Assembly (NCBI RefSeq): GCF_000745965.1
Contig: NZ_JQKI01000014.1
Span: 1-64,000 of the forward strand
Reading direction: 5' to 3'
DNA length: 64,000 bases
DNA from: Edaphobacter aggregans DSM 19364
GTDB lineage: Bacteria; Acidobacteriota; Terriglobia; Terriglobales; Acidobacteriaceae
The notes under the pieces are model-generated. The model saw only the letters and a list, made by a program, of their open reading frames with translations, did not search any database and was not told the DNA's origin. How positions within the stretch are numbered: position 1 is the first letter of the stretch; each line of letters opens with the position of its first letter. The translations under genes were made by a program, and so were the position numbers. Positions 25,133-35,128 of this stretch are shown here, piece by piece.

Positions 25133-25190
25133 TAGCGGGGGGGGGTGGATTGGGTTGAATGCGGCGGTGGAGAAGCAGATCCCTCCACTC

Positions 25191-25275
25191 CGGTCGGGAT
25201 GACACCTTTAGGGATGATCGGCTTCAGTCGGGATGACACTTGTGAAGGAGGTAGTCGGGTCCGGTCGAGATAAGA
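25191..25275. repeat. short tandem-like intergenic repeat
   Basis: TCGGGATGACAC occurs at 25194-25205 and 25228-25239, and a degenerate third copy (TCGAGATAAGAC) starts at about 25265, spaced 34-37 bp apart. It lies between blaI and the ABC exporter gene and resembles dispersed repeats of this bacterial group. There are only three imperfect copies and no CRISPR structure. Confidence 0.5.
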
Positions 25276-25297
25276 CTTTTTGCGATGAACGGATTGG

Positions 25298-27271
25298 TTA
25301 GTCGGCGCTGAGGGGTTCGAGGGAGGAGGGGGTCTCGGTGGTGGTGCCGAGTTCCTGGTCCTTGTACTGGAGCTGGTAGAGCTTCCAGTAGAGGCCTCGG
25401 TGGGCGAGGAGCTGCTGGTGGGTTCCGCGCTCGCGGAGCTGGCCCTTGTGCATGACAAGGATGGTGTCGGCGCGCTGGATGGTGGAGAGCCGATGCGCGA
25501 TGAGGATGGAGGTGCGTCCGGTGATCATGCGGGAGAGGGCGAGACGGACGCGCAGCTCGGTGTCGGTGTCAACGGAGCTGGTGGCCTCGTCGAGGATGAG
25601 GATGCGGGGGGCGTGGGCGAGGGCGCGGGCGAAGCTGATGAGCTGCTTCTGGCCGGTGGAGAGGGTGGCTCCGCGCTCCCGGACGGGTTCTTTGAACTGC
25701 AGGGGCAGGGAACGAATGAAGTCGCCGACGTTGACCTCGTCGCAGGCGCGTTGCAACTGTTCGTCGGTGATCCAGGAGGAGCCGAGGCGGATGTTGTCGG
25801 CGACGGTGCCGGTGAAGAGGAAGGGGTCCTGGAGGACGACGCCGAAGCGGCGGCGGAGGGCGGTGAGGTCCTGCTTGCGGACGTCGACGCCATCGACGAG
25901 GATCTCGCCGCGCTGGATGTCGTAGAAGCGCATCATGAGGCCGGTAATGGTGGTCTTGCCGGCGCCGGTGTGGCCGACGATGGCGGCAGTCTCGTCGGGC
26001 TCGATGATGAAGGAGACGCCGCGGAGGATCCACTCGATGTCGGCGAAGGTCTCGAGTTCGGAGTCGGTGGCGCTGTGGATGCGGGCGAGCTGGTAATCGT
26101 CGAGATGCTGGTAGGTGAACCAGACGTTGCGGAACTCGACGCGTCCGGAGTCGTCTCCGGTGATGGAATGCGCGGGGGAGACGATCTCGGATCTGGTGTC
26201 GAGGAGCTTGAAGACGCGCTCGGCGGCGGCCATGGCAGCCTGGAGGATGTTGTACTTCTCGCTGAGGTCCTGGATGGGGCGGAAGAAGCGCTGGGCGTAC
26301 TGAATGAAGGCGATGAGGATGCCGAGGGTGACGGTACCGTGGTGGACGCCGGAGCCTCCTCGCCAGATGACGAGGGCGATGGCGGTGGCGCTGAGTAGCT
26401 CGACGATGGGGTAGTAGAGGGCGTAGGCGAAGATGGCATCAGACCAGGCTTTTTTGTTCTCCGCGTTGACCTGGGAGAAGTCGTTGAAGGCGCGGCGCTC
26501 GCGGTTGAAGAGCTGCACGATGGACATGCCGGAGACGTACTCCTGGGTGAAGGAGTTGATGCGCGCGGTGGCGGAGCGCTGGCGTCGGTAGCTGTCGCGG
26601 ACGTGCCTGCGGAAGATGCGCGTGACGTAGAGGATGGCCGGGATGACGGAGATGGTGAGCAGGGCGAGGGGCCAGCTCATGCGCAGCATGATGATGACGA
26701 TGAAGGCGAGGACGAAGACGTCTTCAAAGATGGCGAGGACGCCGGAGGTGAACATCTCGTTGAGGGCGTCGACGTCGGAAGTGACGCGGGTGACGAGGCG
26801 GCCGACGGGGTTGCGGTCGAAGAAGGCGGGCGACATGCGCTGCAGGTGGCGGAAGATCTGGCTGCGCAGGTCGAACATGATCTTCTGGCCGGTCCACTGC
26901 ATGAGGTAGGTCTGGACGAACTCGAGCGCGAAGGTGAGGAGCAGCGCGCCGAGATAGATGAGGCCGAGCTGGGTGATGCCCTTTATGGGCGCGGGGTCGA
27001 GGTGCCGCGCGAGCCAGGAGAGCTCATGCGGGGTGCCGGTCATGTAGGTGTCGACCGCGACCTTGACGAGGTAGGGCCCCATGACGTCGGTGGCGGCCTT
27101 GATGAGGATGGCAACGGCGGAGAGTGCGACCTGAAGGCGATAGGGCCGAAGGTAGGTGAGGAGGCGGCGCATCAGGCGGCCGTCGTATGCCTTGCCTAAG
27201 ACCTCATCGTCCTGCGCGGGCTTTTTTGCAGGGTCTTTGGCGGCTTCGCTGAATGTCTTCTGATCGGCCAT
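25298..27271 (-). CDS. MsbA-type ABC exporter (fused permease/ATPase)
   Basis: This 657-residue half-transporter has an N-terminal six-helix ABC membrane domain (about 45-350) with the cytosolic SAFFDRNPVGRLVTRVTSDVDALNEMF coupling region. The C-terminal ATPase (about 385-630) has Walker A GHTGAGKTT, Q-loop VLQDPFLF, signature LSTGQKQL (Thr for the usual Gly, a common variant), Walker B ILILDEATSSVDT and H-loop IAHRL. An extra stretch of about 25 residues (YQHLDDYQLARIHSATDSEL) lies between the first ATPase strands. It is probably a homodimeric or heterodimeric lipid or drug exporter. It stands as a single gene. Confidence 0.93.
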   Translation of the reverse strand: MADQKTFSEAAKDPAKKPAQDDEVLGKAYDGRLMRRLLTYLRPYRLQVALSAVAILIKAATDVMGPYLVKVAVDTYMTGTPHELSWLARHLDPAPIKGITQLGLIYLGALLLTFALEFVQTYLMQWTGQKIMFDLRSQIFRHLQRMSPAFFDRNPVGRLVTRVTSDVDALNEMFTSGVLAIFEDVFVLAFIVIIMLRMSWPLALLTISVIPAILYVTRIFRRHVRDSYRRQRSATARINSFTQEYVSGMSIVQLFNRERRAFNDFSQVNAENKKAWSDAIFAYALYYPIVELLSATAIALVIWRGGSGVHHGTVTLGILIAFIQYAQRFFRPIQDLSEKYNILQAAMAAAERVFKLLDTRSEIVSPAHSITGDDSGRVEFRNVWFTYQHLDDYQLARIHSATDSELETFADIEWILRGVSFIIEPDETAAIVGHTGAGKTTITGLMMRFYDIQRGEILVDGVDVRKQDLTALRRRFGVVLQDPFLFTGTVADNIRLGSSWITDEQLQRACDEVNVGDFIRSLPLQFKEPVRERGATLSTGQKQLISFARALAHAPRILILDEATSSVDTDTELRVRLALSRMITGRTSILIAHRLSTIQRADTILVMHKGQLRERGTHQQLLAHRGLYWKLYQLQYKDQELGTTTETPSSLEPLSAD

Positions 27272-27340
27272 CTACAACTATTTTAGATGCTTGGCGGGTG
27301 GGGCGGATTCGAAACGGGATATTGGGGAACGAGAGAGGCA

Positions 27341-28132
27341 TCACTCTTTCGGGGCAGTGTCGGTCTCGGCGGCTCCGCGGATTGCGCCCTGGTCGGGGAG
27401 CTGGGCGAAGACGACGAGGCGCATGTGGGCGGCGGACTCGTCAGTGGGAGCGGTGAGCTTGAAGGAGACGGGGCCTTTGCTGAGGTCCTGGATCTTTCCG
27501 ACGCGCTGGAAGGAGCGGACGACGCTGACGAGATCGAGATGGCGGCCGCCGTTTTCGCCGGACTTGACCTCGGTGGAGGCGGTGGGGTCGACGAGGACGG
27601 CGTAGAGGTCGCCGCGCGGGAGATCGGAGCCGGTGGCGGCTGAGACCGAGCAGGAGATGTGCTTGCCATCGACTGCGGGCTGGGAGAGGGAGAGGGGGAT
27701 CTTGGGTGACTGCGCGGCCTGGGTGATGGAGGCGATGGCCTTGGAGGGATCGCTGCCGAGGAACTGCGCCGTGCCGTCGACGACCATCTGCGGGGTGTAG
27801 GGATCGTCGAACTTCAGGCGCGGGGCGTAGAGGTTCTGGCGCTCGGCGAACAGGGAGGAGGAGAAGCGGTCGCGCCAGCCGGTGCGGTCCCAGTAGTCGA
27901 CGTGCTCCTCGAGGACGATGATGCGGGCGTTGGCGACGGGCTGCTGCTTCTGGAGTGTGGCGAGGAGCTTGTCGGCGGGCGGGCAACTGGAGCAGCCCTC
28001 GGAGGTGAAGAGCTCGACGAGGACGGGAGTGCGGGGCTGAGTGGTTGAAGGTTTCGGAGCAGGGGATTGGGCGGGGAGGGTGAGAGGTAGGAGCAGAAGA
28101 AGCGGCGCGGAGCGAAGCAGCGTCTGGAGCAC
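27341..28132 (-). CDS. DUF1223 secreted thioredoxin-fold protein
   Basis: This 263-residue protein has a signal peptide (LLRSAPLLLLLPLTLPAQS). A DUF1223 domain follows: VLVELFTSEGCSSCPPAD with a CxxC pair (about 54-57), EEHVDYWDRTGWRD and TPQMVVDGTAQFLGSD. The fold is thioredoxin-like, and a periplasmic redox role is plausible but unproven. GTG 28132 was chosen because AAAGGA lies 5 nt upstream and the signal peptide starts there; longer frames reach into the hemW promoter area. It is divergent from hemW. Confidence 0.85.
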   Translation of the reverse strand: MLQTLLRSAPLLLLLPLTLPAQSPAPKPSTTQPRTPVLVELFTSEGCSSCPPADKLLATLQKQQPVANARIIVLEEHVDYWDRTGWRDRFSSSLFAERQNLYAPRLKFDDPYTPQMVVDGTAQFLGSDPSKAIASITQAAQSPKIPLSLSQPAVDGKHISCSVSAATGSDLPRGDLYAVLVDPTASTEVKSGENGGRHLDLVSVVRSFQRVGKIQDLSKGPVSFKLTAPTDESAAHMRLVVFAQLPDQGAIRGAAETDTAPKE

Positions 28133-28234
28133 GGTGGTCCTTTCCGAATCGTTTGGCTTCGAACCGGATTCTACTGCCTGGTTGGATGGAGGCGGGAGGG
28201 CGGCGGTCACAAAGAAAGTGGTCCGCATGAAAGA

Positions 28235-29476
28235 ATGAGAGCTGAGGCTTTGTTCGTGGATTCTCCGGTCGGGATTTATCTTTCGGTGCCGTTTTGCAAG
28301 GCGAAATGCAGCTTCTGCAACTTTGCGTCGGATGCGTTTGGCAGCGCGCGGATGGAGGCGTATGTTGAGCGGCTGTGTGGGGAGATTCGGGGTTCGAGGC
28401 CGGCGGCGAAGCATATGGGGGCGAGGCTGGAGCGTGCGGCAGACTCGATTTATTTTGGCGGAGGGACGCCGAGTCTTTTGTCTGCGGCGCAGTTTCGGAC
28501 GATCTTTGCAGCGTTGCGTGAGCAGTTTGAGGTAGATGCGGATGCTGAGGTGACGCTGGAGTGCGCACCGGGACAGCTGGCTCCGGAGACGCTAGAGGAG
28601 CTGCTGCGGCAGGGCGTGAATCGCGTGAGCCTGGGGGTGCAGTCATTTGTGGATCGCGAGGCGCAGGCGGTGGGAAGGCTGCACACGGCGGCGATGTGCG
28701 AGGCGGAGATTGCGCGACTGCGCGCGGCGGGGATGCGGGAGATCGGGATCGATCTGATCGCTGGATTGCCGCATCAGGGCGAGGCAAGCTGGCGGGAGTC
28801 GGTGGAGCGCGCGGTTGCTAGTGGCGTGACGCATGTGAGCGTGTACATGCTGGAAGTGGACGAGGAGTCGCGGCTCGGAAGAGAGGTGCTCGCAGGAGGC
28901 GTGCGGTACGGCGCGCGCGAGGTGCCCTCGGAGGACGAGATGGCCGCTTGGTACGAGGCGGGCTGCGAGATGCTGGATACGGCGGGCGTGCGGCAGTACG
29001 AGATCTCGAACTTTGCGCGGGAGGGGCACGAGTCGCGGCACAACGTAAAGTACTGGCGGCGGCTGCCGTATATCGGCTTCGGGCTGGATGCGCACTCGAT
29101 GCTGCCATTGCATGAGGGAGCTGTGCGGTTTCAGAATACGGACGATCTGGATGTTTACATGGGCGACGTGGCGAGTGCGGGGCCGCTGGGGACTTTGCAA
29201 AGGGTGACGGCGAAGCCGGAGGCTCAGTTCATCGGCAGGGAGGCGGCGTTTGAGGAGTCGCTGTTTCTGGGGCTGCGGTTGAACGAGGGTGTGAGGCTGG
29301 ATGCGTTGCGTGAGTCGTTCGGCGGGGTTCTGGTGGCGAGTGTGATGCCGGGAGTGGAAGAGGCGCGGGAGGCGGGGCTGTTGGTGATTGATGGCGAGCG
29401 GGTCCGGCTGACGGCGAAGGGACGTATGGCGTCGAACGAGGTCTTCAGCCGGCTGCTGGTTCCGGCTTTGGCGTGA
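28235..29476 (+). CDS. hemW: HemW-like radical SAM haem chaperone
   Basis: This 413-residue protein carries a radical SAM core: the [10 protein letters not shown] cluster motif (C-x3-C-x2-C, about residues 21-28), [20 protein letters not shown] and [11 protein letters not shown]. The C-terminal HemW domain contains the haem-related [15 protein letters not shown] segment and a winged-helix end ([17 protein letters not shown]). It is of HemW type (haem chaperone, often labelled HemN-like) rather than true coproporphyrinogen dehydrogenase, as the fourth Cys of HemN (CxC) is absent. The start is ATG 28235. The next gene follows by 43 bp. Confidence 0.9.
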   Translation: MRAEALFVDSPVGIYLSVPFCKAKCSFCNFASDAFGSARMEAYVERLCGEIRGSRPAAKHMGARLERAADSIYFGGGTPSLLSAAQFRTIFAALREQFEVDADAEVTLECAPGQLAPETLEELLRQGVNRVSLGVQSFVDREAQAVGRLHTAAMCEAEIARLRAAGMREIGIDLIAGLPHQGEASWRESVERAVASGVTHVSVYMLEVDEESRLGREVLAGGVRYGAREVPSEDEMAAWYEAGCEMLDTAGVRQYEISNFAREGHESRHNVKYWRRLPYIGFGLDAHSMLPLHEGAVRFQNTDDLDVYMGDVASAGPLGTLQRVTAKPEAQFIGREAAFEESLFLGLRLNEGVRLDALRESFGGVLVASVMPGVEEAREAGLLVIDGERVRLTAKGRMASNEVFSRLLVPALA

Positions 29477-29519
29477 GAATTCAAAGTGGAATATTTCAGG
29501 ACAGGAGTGAAGGAGAACG

Positions 29520-30554
29520 ATGATCGATCTGCGCAGTGATACCGTAACGCGGCCTACGCCCGCGATGCGGCAGGCGATGGCCTTGGCCGAGGTGGGCGAC
29601 GACGTGTATGGCGAAGACCCGACAGTGAACCAGCTGGAGAAGGAGGCGGCTGGTGTCTTCGGCAAAGAGGCTGCGATCCTGGTGCCGACGGGAACGATGG
29701 GCAACCAGATCGCAATCCGGCTGCACACCGAGCACGGGCAGGAGGTGATCTGCGAGGCGCGGTCGCATGTTCTGGATTGGGAGATGGCCATGATGGCGGC
29801 GTTCTCGGGCTGCCAGGCGCGTACGGTGGAGGGAGAGCGCGGGGTTCTGACGTGGGAGAAGATAAGGCGGGCGATCGGGCCGAAGATCTACTACCGACAG
29901 CCTACGGGGCTGGTGTGCGTGGAGAATACGCACAACATGGCCGGAGGGACGGTGACTCCGCTGGATCTGATGAAGGAGATAGGGCGCGGGGCGAAAGAGG
30001 CCGGGCTGCCGGTGCACCTGGACGGCGCGAGGGTCTTCAACGCGGCGACGACGCTTGGGGTCTGCGTTGCGGAGCTGACGGCAGGGTTCGACACGGTGAT
30101 GTTCTGCCTGTCGAAGGGCTTGGGAGCGCCGGTGGGTTCAATGCTTGTCGGGAGCGCGAAAGCGATCGAGCGGGCGCGCGTGTTTCGCAAGGCTCTGGGC
30201 GGAGGAATGCGGCAGGCCGGTGTGCTGGCGGCGGCGGGGCTGATCGCTCTGAACGAGATGCCGAAGCGGCTGGCGGAGGATCATGCAAACGCGCGTCTGC
30301 TGGCTGAGGCGGTGGCGAAGGAGGCGAGCGCAGAGATCGATCTGGACTCCGTCGAAACGAATATCGTGATCTTCCGGCTGCGCGGCGAGGCGGATGCTGC
30401 GGCGTTCTGCGCGGCACTGAAGCAGAAGGGTGTGCTGGCGAGCGCGATCGGGCCGCATGCGGTGCGCTTTGTGACGCACTATGACGTGAGCAGGGCGGCG
30501 TGTGAGGAGGCGACTGGGGTTATTGCGACTGAGCTGCGTGCGCTGCGTGGCTAG
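29520..30554 (+). CDS. ltaE: low-specificity L-threonine aldolase
   Basis: This 344-residue PLP enzyme of fold type I cleaves threonine or allo-threonine to glycine and acetaldehyde. The N-terminal [34 protein letters not shown] and [10 protein letters not shown] motifs are typical. [10 protein letters not shown] supplies the cofactor-binding Asp, and the PLP lysine is in [12 protein letters not shown] (about residue 200). The ATG at 29520 follows AAGGAG. Its stop overlaps that of the convergent histidine kinase gene by 4 bp. Confidence 0.95.
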   Translation: MIDLRSDTVTRPTPAMRQAMALAEVGDDVYGEDPTVNQLEKEAAGVFGKEAAILVPTGTMGNQIAIRLHTEHGQEVICEARSHVLDWEMAMMAAFSGCQARTVEGERGVLTWEKIRRAIGPKIYYRQPTGLVCVENTHNMAGGTVTPLDLMKEIGRGAKEAGLPVHLDGARVFNAATTLGVCVAELTAGFDTVMFCLSKGLGAPVGSMLVGSAKAIERARVFRKALGGGMRQAGVLAAAGLIALNEMPKRLAEDHANARLLAEAVAKEASAEIDLDSVETNIVIFRLRGEADAAAFCAALKQKGVLASAIGPHAVRFVTHYDVSRAACEEATGVIATELRALRG

Positions 30555-32347
30555 TTCGGCACGGCGTTGACGACGGGCTTTTCGGCGAGAAAGACGCTGA
30601 CGACGGTTCCGTGGGCCGATTCGCCGGTATCGCTGGCGAGGTCGATGGTTCCGCCGTGCTTGTGGATGATGCCACGGCTGACCCAGAGGCCGAGACCGGT
30701 TCCGTGCTCGCCCTTGGTGGTGAAGAAGGGCTGAAAGAGGTGGGGGCGCACCTCTTCGGAGATGCCGGCGCCGTTGTCGGCGATGATGACGAGTGCACCG
30801 GGAGGCATCTTCTGCCCTGCGCTGCTGATTCCGGCAGCCAGCGTGGAGGCGCTGACGCGGACCTCGCCGCCGGGGCTGGCTGCCTCTGCGGCGTTGGTAA
30901 TGAGGTTGGTGAAGACCTGGCGGAGCTCGGCGGGAAAGGCATCGACGGGGACGGGGCTGGGCAGGTCTGTGTGGACGGTGATGCCGAGCTCGAGGAAGCG
31001 ATGTTCCATGAGGAGGAGAATATCTTCGAGGATCTCCTTGAGGTCGACCTGGACGGGCGCGCGGGACTCGCGGTAGAGGCCCAGCATGGCGCGGCTGATC
31101 TGGGTGACGCGCGCCAGCTCGCGTTCGGCCATGTCGATGAACTGCTTTGACTCGTCTTCGGAGACGCCGTTGCGCATGAGGTAGAGGAGGTTGGAGACGG
31201 AGTCGAGGGGGTTGTGGATCTCGTGTGCGATGGTGGCGGCGAGGCGGCCGGCGACGGCGAGCTTCTCGTTGGCGAGCAGAGCCTCCTGGGTGCGGCGCTC
31301 GATGGTGATGTCGCGGAAGACGAGGACGATGCCGACGGTGGCGCCGGTCTGATCGCGGATGGGTGCACCGCTGTCGGCGACGATGATGCGGGTGTGGTCC
31401 TTGCGGACGAGGGCGGTGTGGTTGGCGAGACCGACGACGGCGTTGAGACGCTTGACCTTGGCGACGGGAGTCTCGACCGGCTCGCCGGTGCGCTCGTTGA
31501 CGATATGGAAGACCTCTTCGAGCGGAAGGCCGACGGCCTCGGCCTGCGACCAGCCGGTGAGCTCGCAGGCGATGGGATTCATCATCTGAATGCAGCCCCC
31601 GGGGTCGCAGGTGATGACGCCGTCGCCGATGGAGGCGAGGGTGGTTCGGAGCTTCTGCTCGGACTGGAATATCTCCTCGGCTCGGCGGCCGAGGACCTCG
31701 AGCGACGTCCTGTAGGCGGCGGAGACGGCATGGAGGCGGTTGCGCATGAACAGCCCGAGGAGGACTCCCATGCCGAGAGCGATGGCAAGGAGGGCCTCGA
31801 GCATGTTGCGGAGCTGACGGCGCCAATGCACGATGCGCACGGCACGGCGGGCCTCAGCGTGCTGGGTGATGGCATCGAGGTCCTGACGGACCTGTTCCAT
31901 GAGGCTATTGCCGTACAGGTTGAGGTTGACGTCGTTGGTCTGTCCGCCGGCACGGACGGTGGCGATTATGGGCAGGGCGAAGGCGTCGTGCCATGTCTGG
32001 TATTCGTTGCGAAGCTCCTCGACGGTGCGCTTCTGCACGACGTCGCCGCTGGAGAGAGCGGCGAGGTTGTCGAACTCACTCTGCAGGCGGTTCTCCGCGG
32101 CGGCAAAAGGTCCAAGGAAGCGCTCGTCACCTGTAGTCTCGTAGCCCCGGAGCCCGGATTCCTGGTCGGCGATGAGGTTTCCCACCTGCGCGGCCTGGGC
32201 GATGCGGCTGTCGGTCTCCTGGATCAGGTGGACGGTCTCGTTGGCGTTGCGTATCTGCCAGTAGAGGGCTCCGGCAGTGATCAGCAGGGCAATGACCGGT
32301 AGCAGGAAGGCCTGCCGCAGAATTTGATTGAACTGGGTAAGGTTCAC
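30551..32347 (-). CDS. CHASE3/PAS sensor histidine kinase
   Basis: This is a 598-residue membrane kinase. Transmembrane helix 1 (about 14-30) is followed by a CHASE3 periplasmic helical domain (about 35-180: [16 protein letters not shown]) and helix 2 (about 185-203). A PAS domain (about 232-355: [21 protein letters not shown]) follows. HisKA has the phospho-acceptor His in [10 protein letters not shown] (about 378). HATPase has [17 protein letters not shown], a PFFTTK lid and GTGLGLWVS. It follows a stand-alone receiver gene by 27 bp on the same strand, forming a two-component unit without an output domain. Confidence 0.92.
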   Translation of the reverse strand: MNLTQFNQILRQAFLLPVIALLITAGALYWQIRNANETVHLIQETDSRIAQAAQVGNLIADQESGLRGYETTGDERFLGPFAAAENRLQSEFDNLAALSSGDVVQKRTVEELRNEYQTWHDAFALPIIATVRAGGQTNDVNLNLYGNSLMEQVRQDLDAITQHAEARRAVRIVHWRRQLRNMLEALLAIALGMGVLLGLFMRNRLHAVSAAYRTSLEVLGRRAEEIFQSEQKLRTTLASIGDGVITCDPGGCIQMMNPIACELTGWSQAEAVGLPLEEVFHIVNERTGEPVETPVAKVKRLNAVVGLANHTALVRKDHTRIIVADSGAPIRDQTGATVGIVLVFRDITIERRTQEALLANEKLAVAGRLAATIAHEIHNPLDSVSNLLYLMRNGVSEDESKQFIDMAERELARVTQISRAMLGLYRESRAPVQVDLKEILEDILLLMEHRFLELGITVHTDLPSPVPVDAFPAELRQVFTNLITNAAEAASPGGEVRVSASTLAAGISSAGQKMPPGALVIIADNGAGISEEVRPHLFQPFFTTKGEHGTGLGLWVSRGIIHKHGGTIDLASDTGESAHGTVVSVFLAEKPVVNAVPN

Positions 32348-32374
32348 GGCCCTCTCGTCGTTCGCCCGGCGGTA

Positions 32375-32749
32375 CTAAGGCGCGCTCACTGGTTGTAGCA
32401 GACTTTCGAGCTTCTGCAGAAGCACGGGGGCACCCTCTCCCTTGGTCATATAGAGATCGACCAGCGAGGTGACCTCAGGGGGCAGGCCGATGTAGGCGGA
32501 GAGCAGAAGGATTGGGATGCGGGGCTTGATCAGGCGCATGCGGCCGGCGACCTCGCCGCCGTGCATGCCGGGCATGGAGTAGTCGAGGACGACGGCGTCG
32601 ACTGGCTCCTTTTCAAAGAGAGTCAGGCCGGAGGCGCCATCCAATGCCGTCAGAACGTGATATCCGGCGCGCTCGAGCAGGATCTTCCGGACCCTGAGTC
32701 CGACGAGTTCGTCGTCCACGCAAAGAATAAGGTGGGAGTTCTGTGCCAT
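32375..32749 (-). CDS. single-domain response regulator (receiver)
   Basis: This 124-residue receiver domain has acidic pair CVDDE (about 11-13), the phospho-acceptor Asp in VVLDYSMPGM (about 57), LLLSAY with Ser as the switch hydroxyl, and the conserved Lys in MTKGEG. There is no output domain, so signals pass by protein contact or act as a phosphate sink for the downstream kinase gene. No ribosome site is apparent. Confidence 0.9.
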   Translation of the reverse strand: MAQNSHLILCVDDELVGLRVRKILLERAGYHVLTALDGASGLTLFEKEPVDAVVLDYSMPGMHGGEVAGRMRLIKPRIPILLLSAYIGLPPEVTSLVDLYMTKGEGAPVLLQKLESLLQPVSAP

Positions 32750-32926
32750 ACGGTTCGAGTCCGATCAGAACAAATCCGGGGTTGTGGCAGGTTGCCCTGC
32801 CAGTATACGTAGAGAAGATGTCGTGGGCCAGCTATCAACGATTCATCAAACGTTTGCAAAGTATGGACATCGATGTTCTAAGCTGATAGACGGAAACGTC
32901 CCGCATTTGTATTGAGGTCGAGCAAC

Positions 32927-33637
32927 TTGAATCAGACGATTTTTGTGTTGGAAGATGATGCCGACATCTCCCGGCTGGTGCAATACCACCTGGAAAGCGC
33001 AGGATTCACGGTTCGTCCGTACCTGACGGTGGGTCAGATACTTCAGGACGCCGAGCGGCAACCGCCGGCGCTGTTTCTGCTGGATATCATGGTGCCCGGT
33101 GGGGATGGGCTGGACCTGTGCCGCAGGCTCAGGCAGAATCCAACTCTAAGCGTTGTACCGATCATCTTTCTGACCGCGCGGGCGGCCGAGAACGATCGCG
33201 TTCATGGCCTTGAACTTGGAGCCGATGACTATATCACCAAGCCATTTGGCACGCGGGAGCTGGTGGCGCGGGTAAAGGCGGTGCTGCGTCGGTTCGAGCG
33301 CCCGACGGCCCCTTCGGTGGTGAAGTTCGAGAACATCGAGATCGACGCCGGCGCAATGCAGTTGCGGGTGAACGGCGATCTGGTGACGACGACGGCGACC
33401 GAGTTCCGCCTGCTGGATTACCTGGCGCGGCATCCTGGGCGGGTCTTCAGCCGCGACCACCTTCTGGATGCGGTCTGGGGCGACGCACGGTTCGTGACGC
33501 CGCGTTCGGTAGACGTGTATGTGCGGAGGATCCGCGAAAAGATTGAGATCGACGCCGAGACGCCGCGTTACCTTAAGACTATGCGCGGGGCCGGCTACCG
33601 GTTCGAGATTCCGAAGACGGCACAGGTCCCGGCATAG
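32927..33637 (+). CDS. phoB: PhoB-type response regulator
   Basis: This 236-residue OmpR/PhoB-family regulator has a receiver domain (about 1-120: VLEDDADI, Asp in LFLLDIMVPGGDG, LTARAAE, ITKPF) and a winged-helix DNA-binding domain (about 135-230: LTxTEFRLLDYLARHPGRVFSR, SVDVYVRRIREKI, RGAGYRF). It precedes phoR and the pst genes, so it is assigned as regulator of the phosphate operon. TTG 32927 was chosen (GAGG about 9 nt upstream, homology begins at once); TTG 32912 adds five residues. Confidence 0.9.
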   Translation: MNQTIFVLEDDADISRLVQYHLESAGFTVRPYLTVGQILQDAERQPPALFLLDIMVPGGDGLDLCRRLRQNPTLSVVPIIFLTARAAENDRVHGLELGADDYITKPFGTRELVARVKAVLRRFERPTAPSVVKFENIEIDAGAMQLRVNGDLVTTTATEFRLLDYLARHPGRVFSRDHLLDAVWGDARFVTPRSVDVYVRRIREKIEIDAETPRYLKTMRGAGYRFEIPKTAQVPA

Positions 33638-33646
33638 GGGTAGCTA

Positions 33647-35017
33647 GTGACGCGCGGCCTGTTCTTCTCGTTCTTTGTCCGGATGACGATCGCCCTGGCC
33701 TTCGTTGCCCTGATGAAGGTGTGGTTTACGCCGCTGGGATGGATCGTGGGCACGCTGCTGGTGCTGGCGTGGGCGGCGGTGAACGCATTTCTGCTGTCGC
33801 GTTCTGTGCGCCGCAGTATTGCGCTGCTACAAACCTCGACGGCGGCGATCGCCGAGCGGCCGGTGGGCGCACTGCACTCTCAGTTCAGTGATTTCGATGG
33901 TCTGGCGCAGGCGATCACGCTGGCCTCAGGCCACGTGGAGCGGGTGCTGAACGATGCCGCAGAGAGCAGACGCGAGCTTGAGGCGATGATCGACAGCATG
34001 CAGGACGCTGTGGTGGCGGTCGACCAGGCGGGGCGCATTCAGTGGACCAATCAGAGGATGCAAAGGCTGATTCCGGGAACCTCTTTCTCGAGCGCGGTGC
34101 GCGTGGGCCATGCGCTGGTGCAGACGATTCGCGATCCGGAGGTGCTGGATTGCGTGAAGGTGGCGCTCGAACAGCGCGCGGTGAGCGAGCGGAGGTCGAC
34201 GTCGCTGTTGCCGGGGCGGATCTTTGAGGTGGCCGCTTCGCCGATGCCGGGAGGCGGCGCGGTCGCAGTGCTGCATGACATTACCCGGATCGAGCAGGTG
34301 GAGCGCACCCAGCGCGAGTTTGTTGCCAACGTGAGTCACGAGCTGCGTACGCCGCTGACCTCGATTACCGGCTATGTGGAGACGCTGCTGGACCATGAGG
34401 CGTCCCTGAGCCCCCAGGCGCGCGAGTTTCTGACGACGATCCACAAGAATGCAACGCGGATGAACCGGCTGACCGAGGACCTGCTGGTGATGGCGCGGGT
34501 GGAGTCCTCGGAACAAGAGCTGCATCCGGCGCCGGTGCGGGCGGACTCTCTTGTACGCGATGCTGTTCAGGCGATGAGCGGCATGGTGCAGGACGAGGAG
34601 GCCGTACTGGAGATCGGGGAGACGACCTGCTGCGAGGTCTTTGCCGACCAGGATGCGATCGTCCAGGTGTTGAGCAACCTGATCGAGAACGGCATCAAGT
34701 ACGGGAAGACGAAGGGCGAGGGCCGCAGCCGGGTGGTGGTGAGCGCCCGAGAGGTCTCGGAGCCGGTTGAGGCGGTCGAGTTCAGTGTGCGGGACTTTGG
34801 TCAGGGGATTGCTTCCGAGCACCTGACCCGGATCTTCGAGCGCTTCTACCGGGTGGACAAGGCGCGGTCGAGGGAGTCCGGGGGGACGGGGCTGGGGCTG
34901 GCGATCGCCCGTCACGTGGTCCAGACGCAAGGTGGGAGCATTCGGGCGGAGAGCGAGCTGAACGCCGGAAGCACGTTTCTTTTCACTCTGCCGAAGGCGG
35001 AGACCGCCGTTATCTAG
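33647..35017 (+). CDS. phoR: PhoR-type sensor histidine kinase
   Basis: This 456-residue kinase has two closely spaced N-terminal helices (about 8-25, 28-48) with almost no periplasmic loop, as in PhoR. A HAMP-like linker, a PAS domain (about 110-220: MIDSMQDAVVAVDQAGRIQWTN), HisKA with FVANVSHELRTPLTS (His at about 231) and HATPase (NLIENGIKYG, DFGQGI, ERFYRVDKARSR, GTGLGLAIARHVV) follow. Phosphate status is probably read through PstSCAB and PhoU, encoded directly downstream. GTG start at 33647, 9 bp after phoB. Confidence 0.92.
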   Translation: MTRGLFFSFFVRMTIALAFVALMKVWFTPLGWIVGTLLVLAWAAVNAFLLSRSVRRSIALLQTSTAAIAERPVGALHSQFSDFDGLAQAITLASGHVERVLNDAAESRRELEAMIDSMQDAVVAVDQAGRIQWTNQRMQRLIPGTSFSSAVRVGHALVQTIRDPEVLDCVKVALEQRAVSERRSTSLLPGRIFEVAASPMPGGGAVAVLHDITRIEQVERTQREFVANVSHELRTPLTSITGYVETLLDHEASLSPQAREFLTTIHKNATRMNRLTEDLLVMARVESSEQELHPAPVRADSLVRDAVQAMSGMVQDEEAVLEIGETTCCEVFADQDAIVQVLSNLIENGIKYGKTKGEGRSRVVVSAREVSEPVEAVEFSVRDFGQGIASEHLTRIFERFYRVDKARSRESGGTGLGLAIARHVVQTQGGSIRAESELNAGSTFLFTLPKAETAVI

Positions 35018-35044
35018 CAGTGTTTCTTATCGTTTTCATTCCGA

Positions 35045-35062
35045 TGTAACGTTACCGTAACA
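35045..35062 (+). promoter_or_regulatory. Pho-box-like direct repeat before pstS
   Basis: TGTAAC (35045-35050) and CGTAAC (35056-35061) repeat at exactly 11 bp, with GTTAC between. This matches the spacing of PhoB half sites. It lies about 70 bp before the pstS start. The exact consensus in this lineage is unknown. Confidence 0.5.
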
Positions 35063-35128
35063 ATTGCGCCTCAGACTAAGAAGAGGCGGGTCAGGTGTGT
35101 CTGGTGGCCTGAAATCTGAGGGGGAAGA

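Noticed and set aside
25191-25275. Possible CRISPR array
   Set aside because: There are only three short imperfect copies, no uniform repeat-spacer structure and no cas genes nearby.
27341-28414. Longer form of the DUF1223 gene starting beyond 28132
   Set aside because: The extension overlaps hemW and lacks protein-like character; GTG 28132 has a ribosome site and starts a signal peptide.
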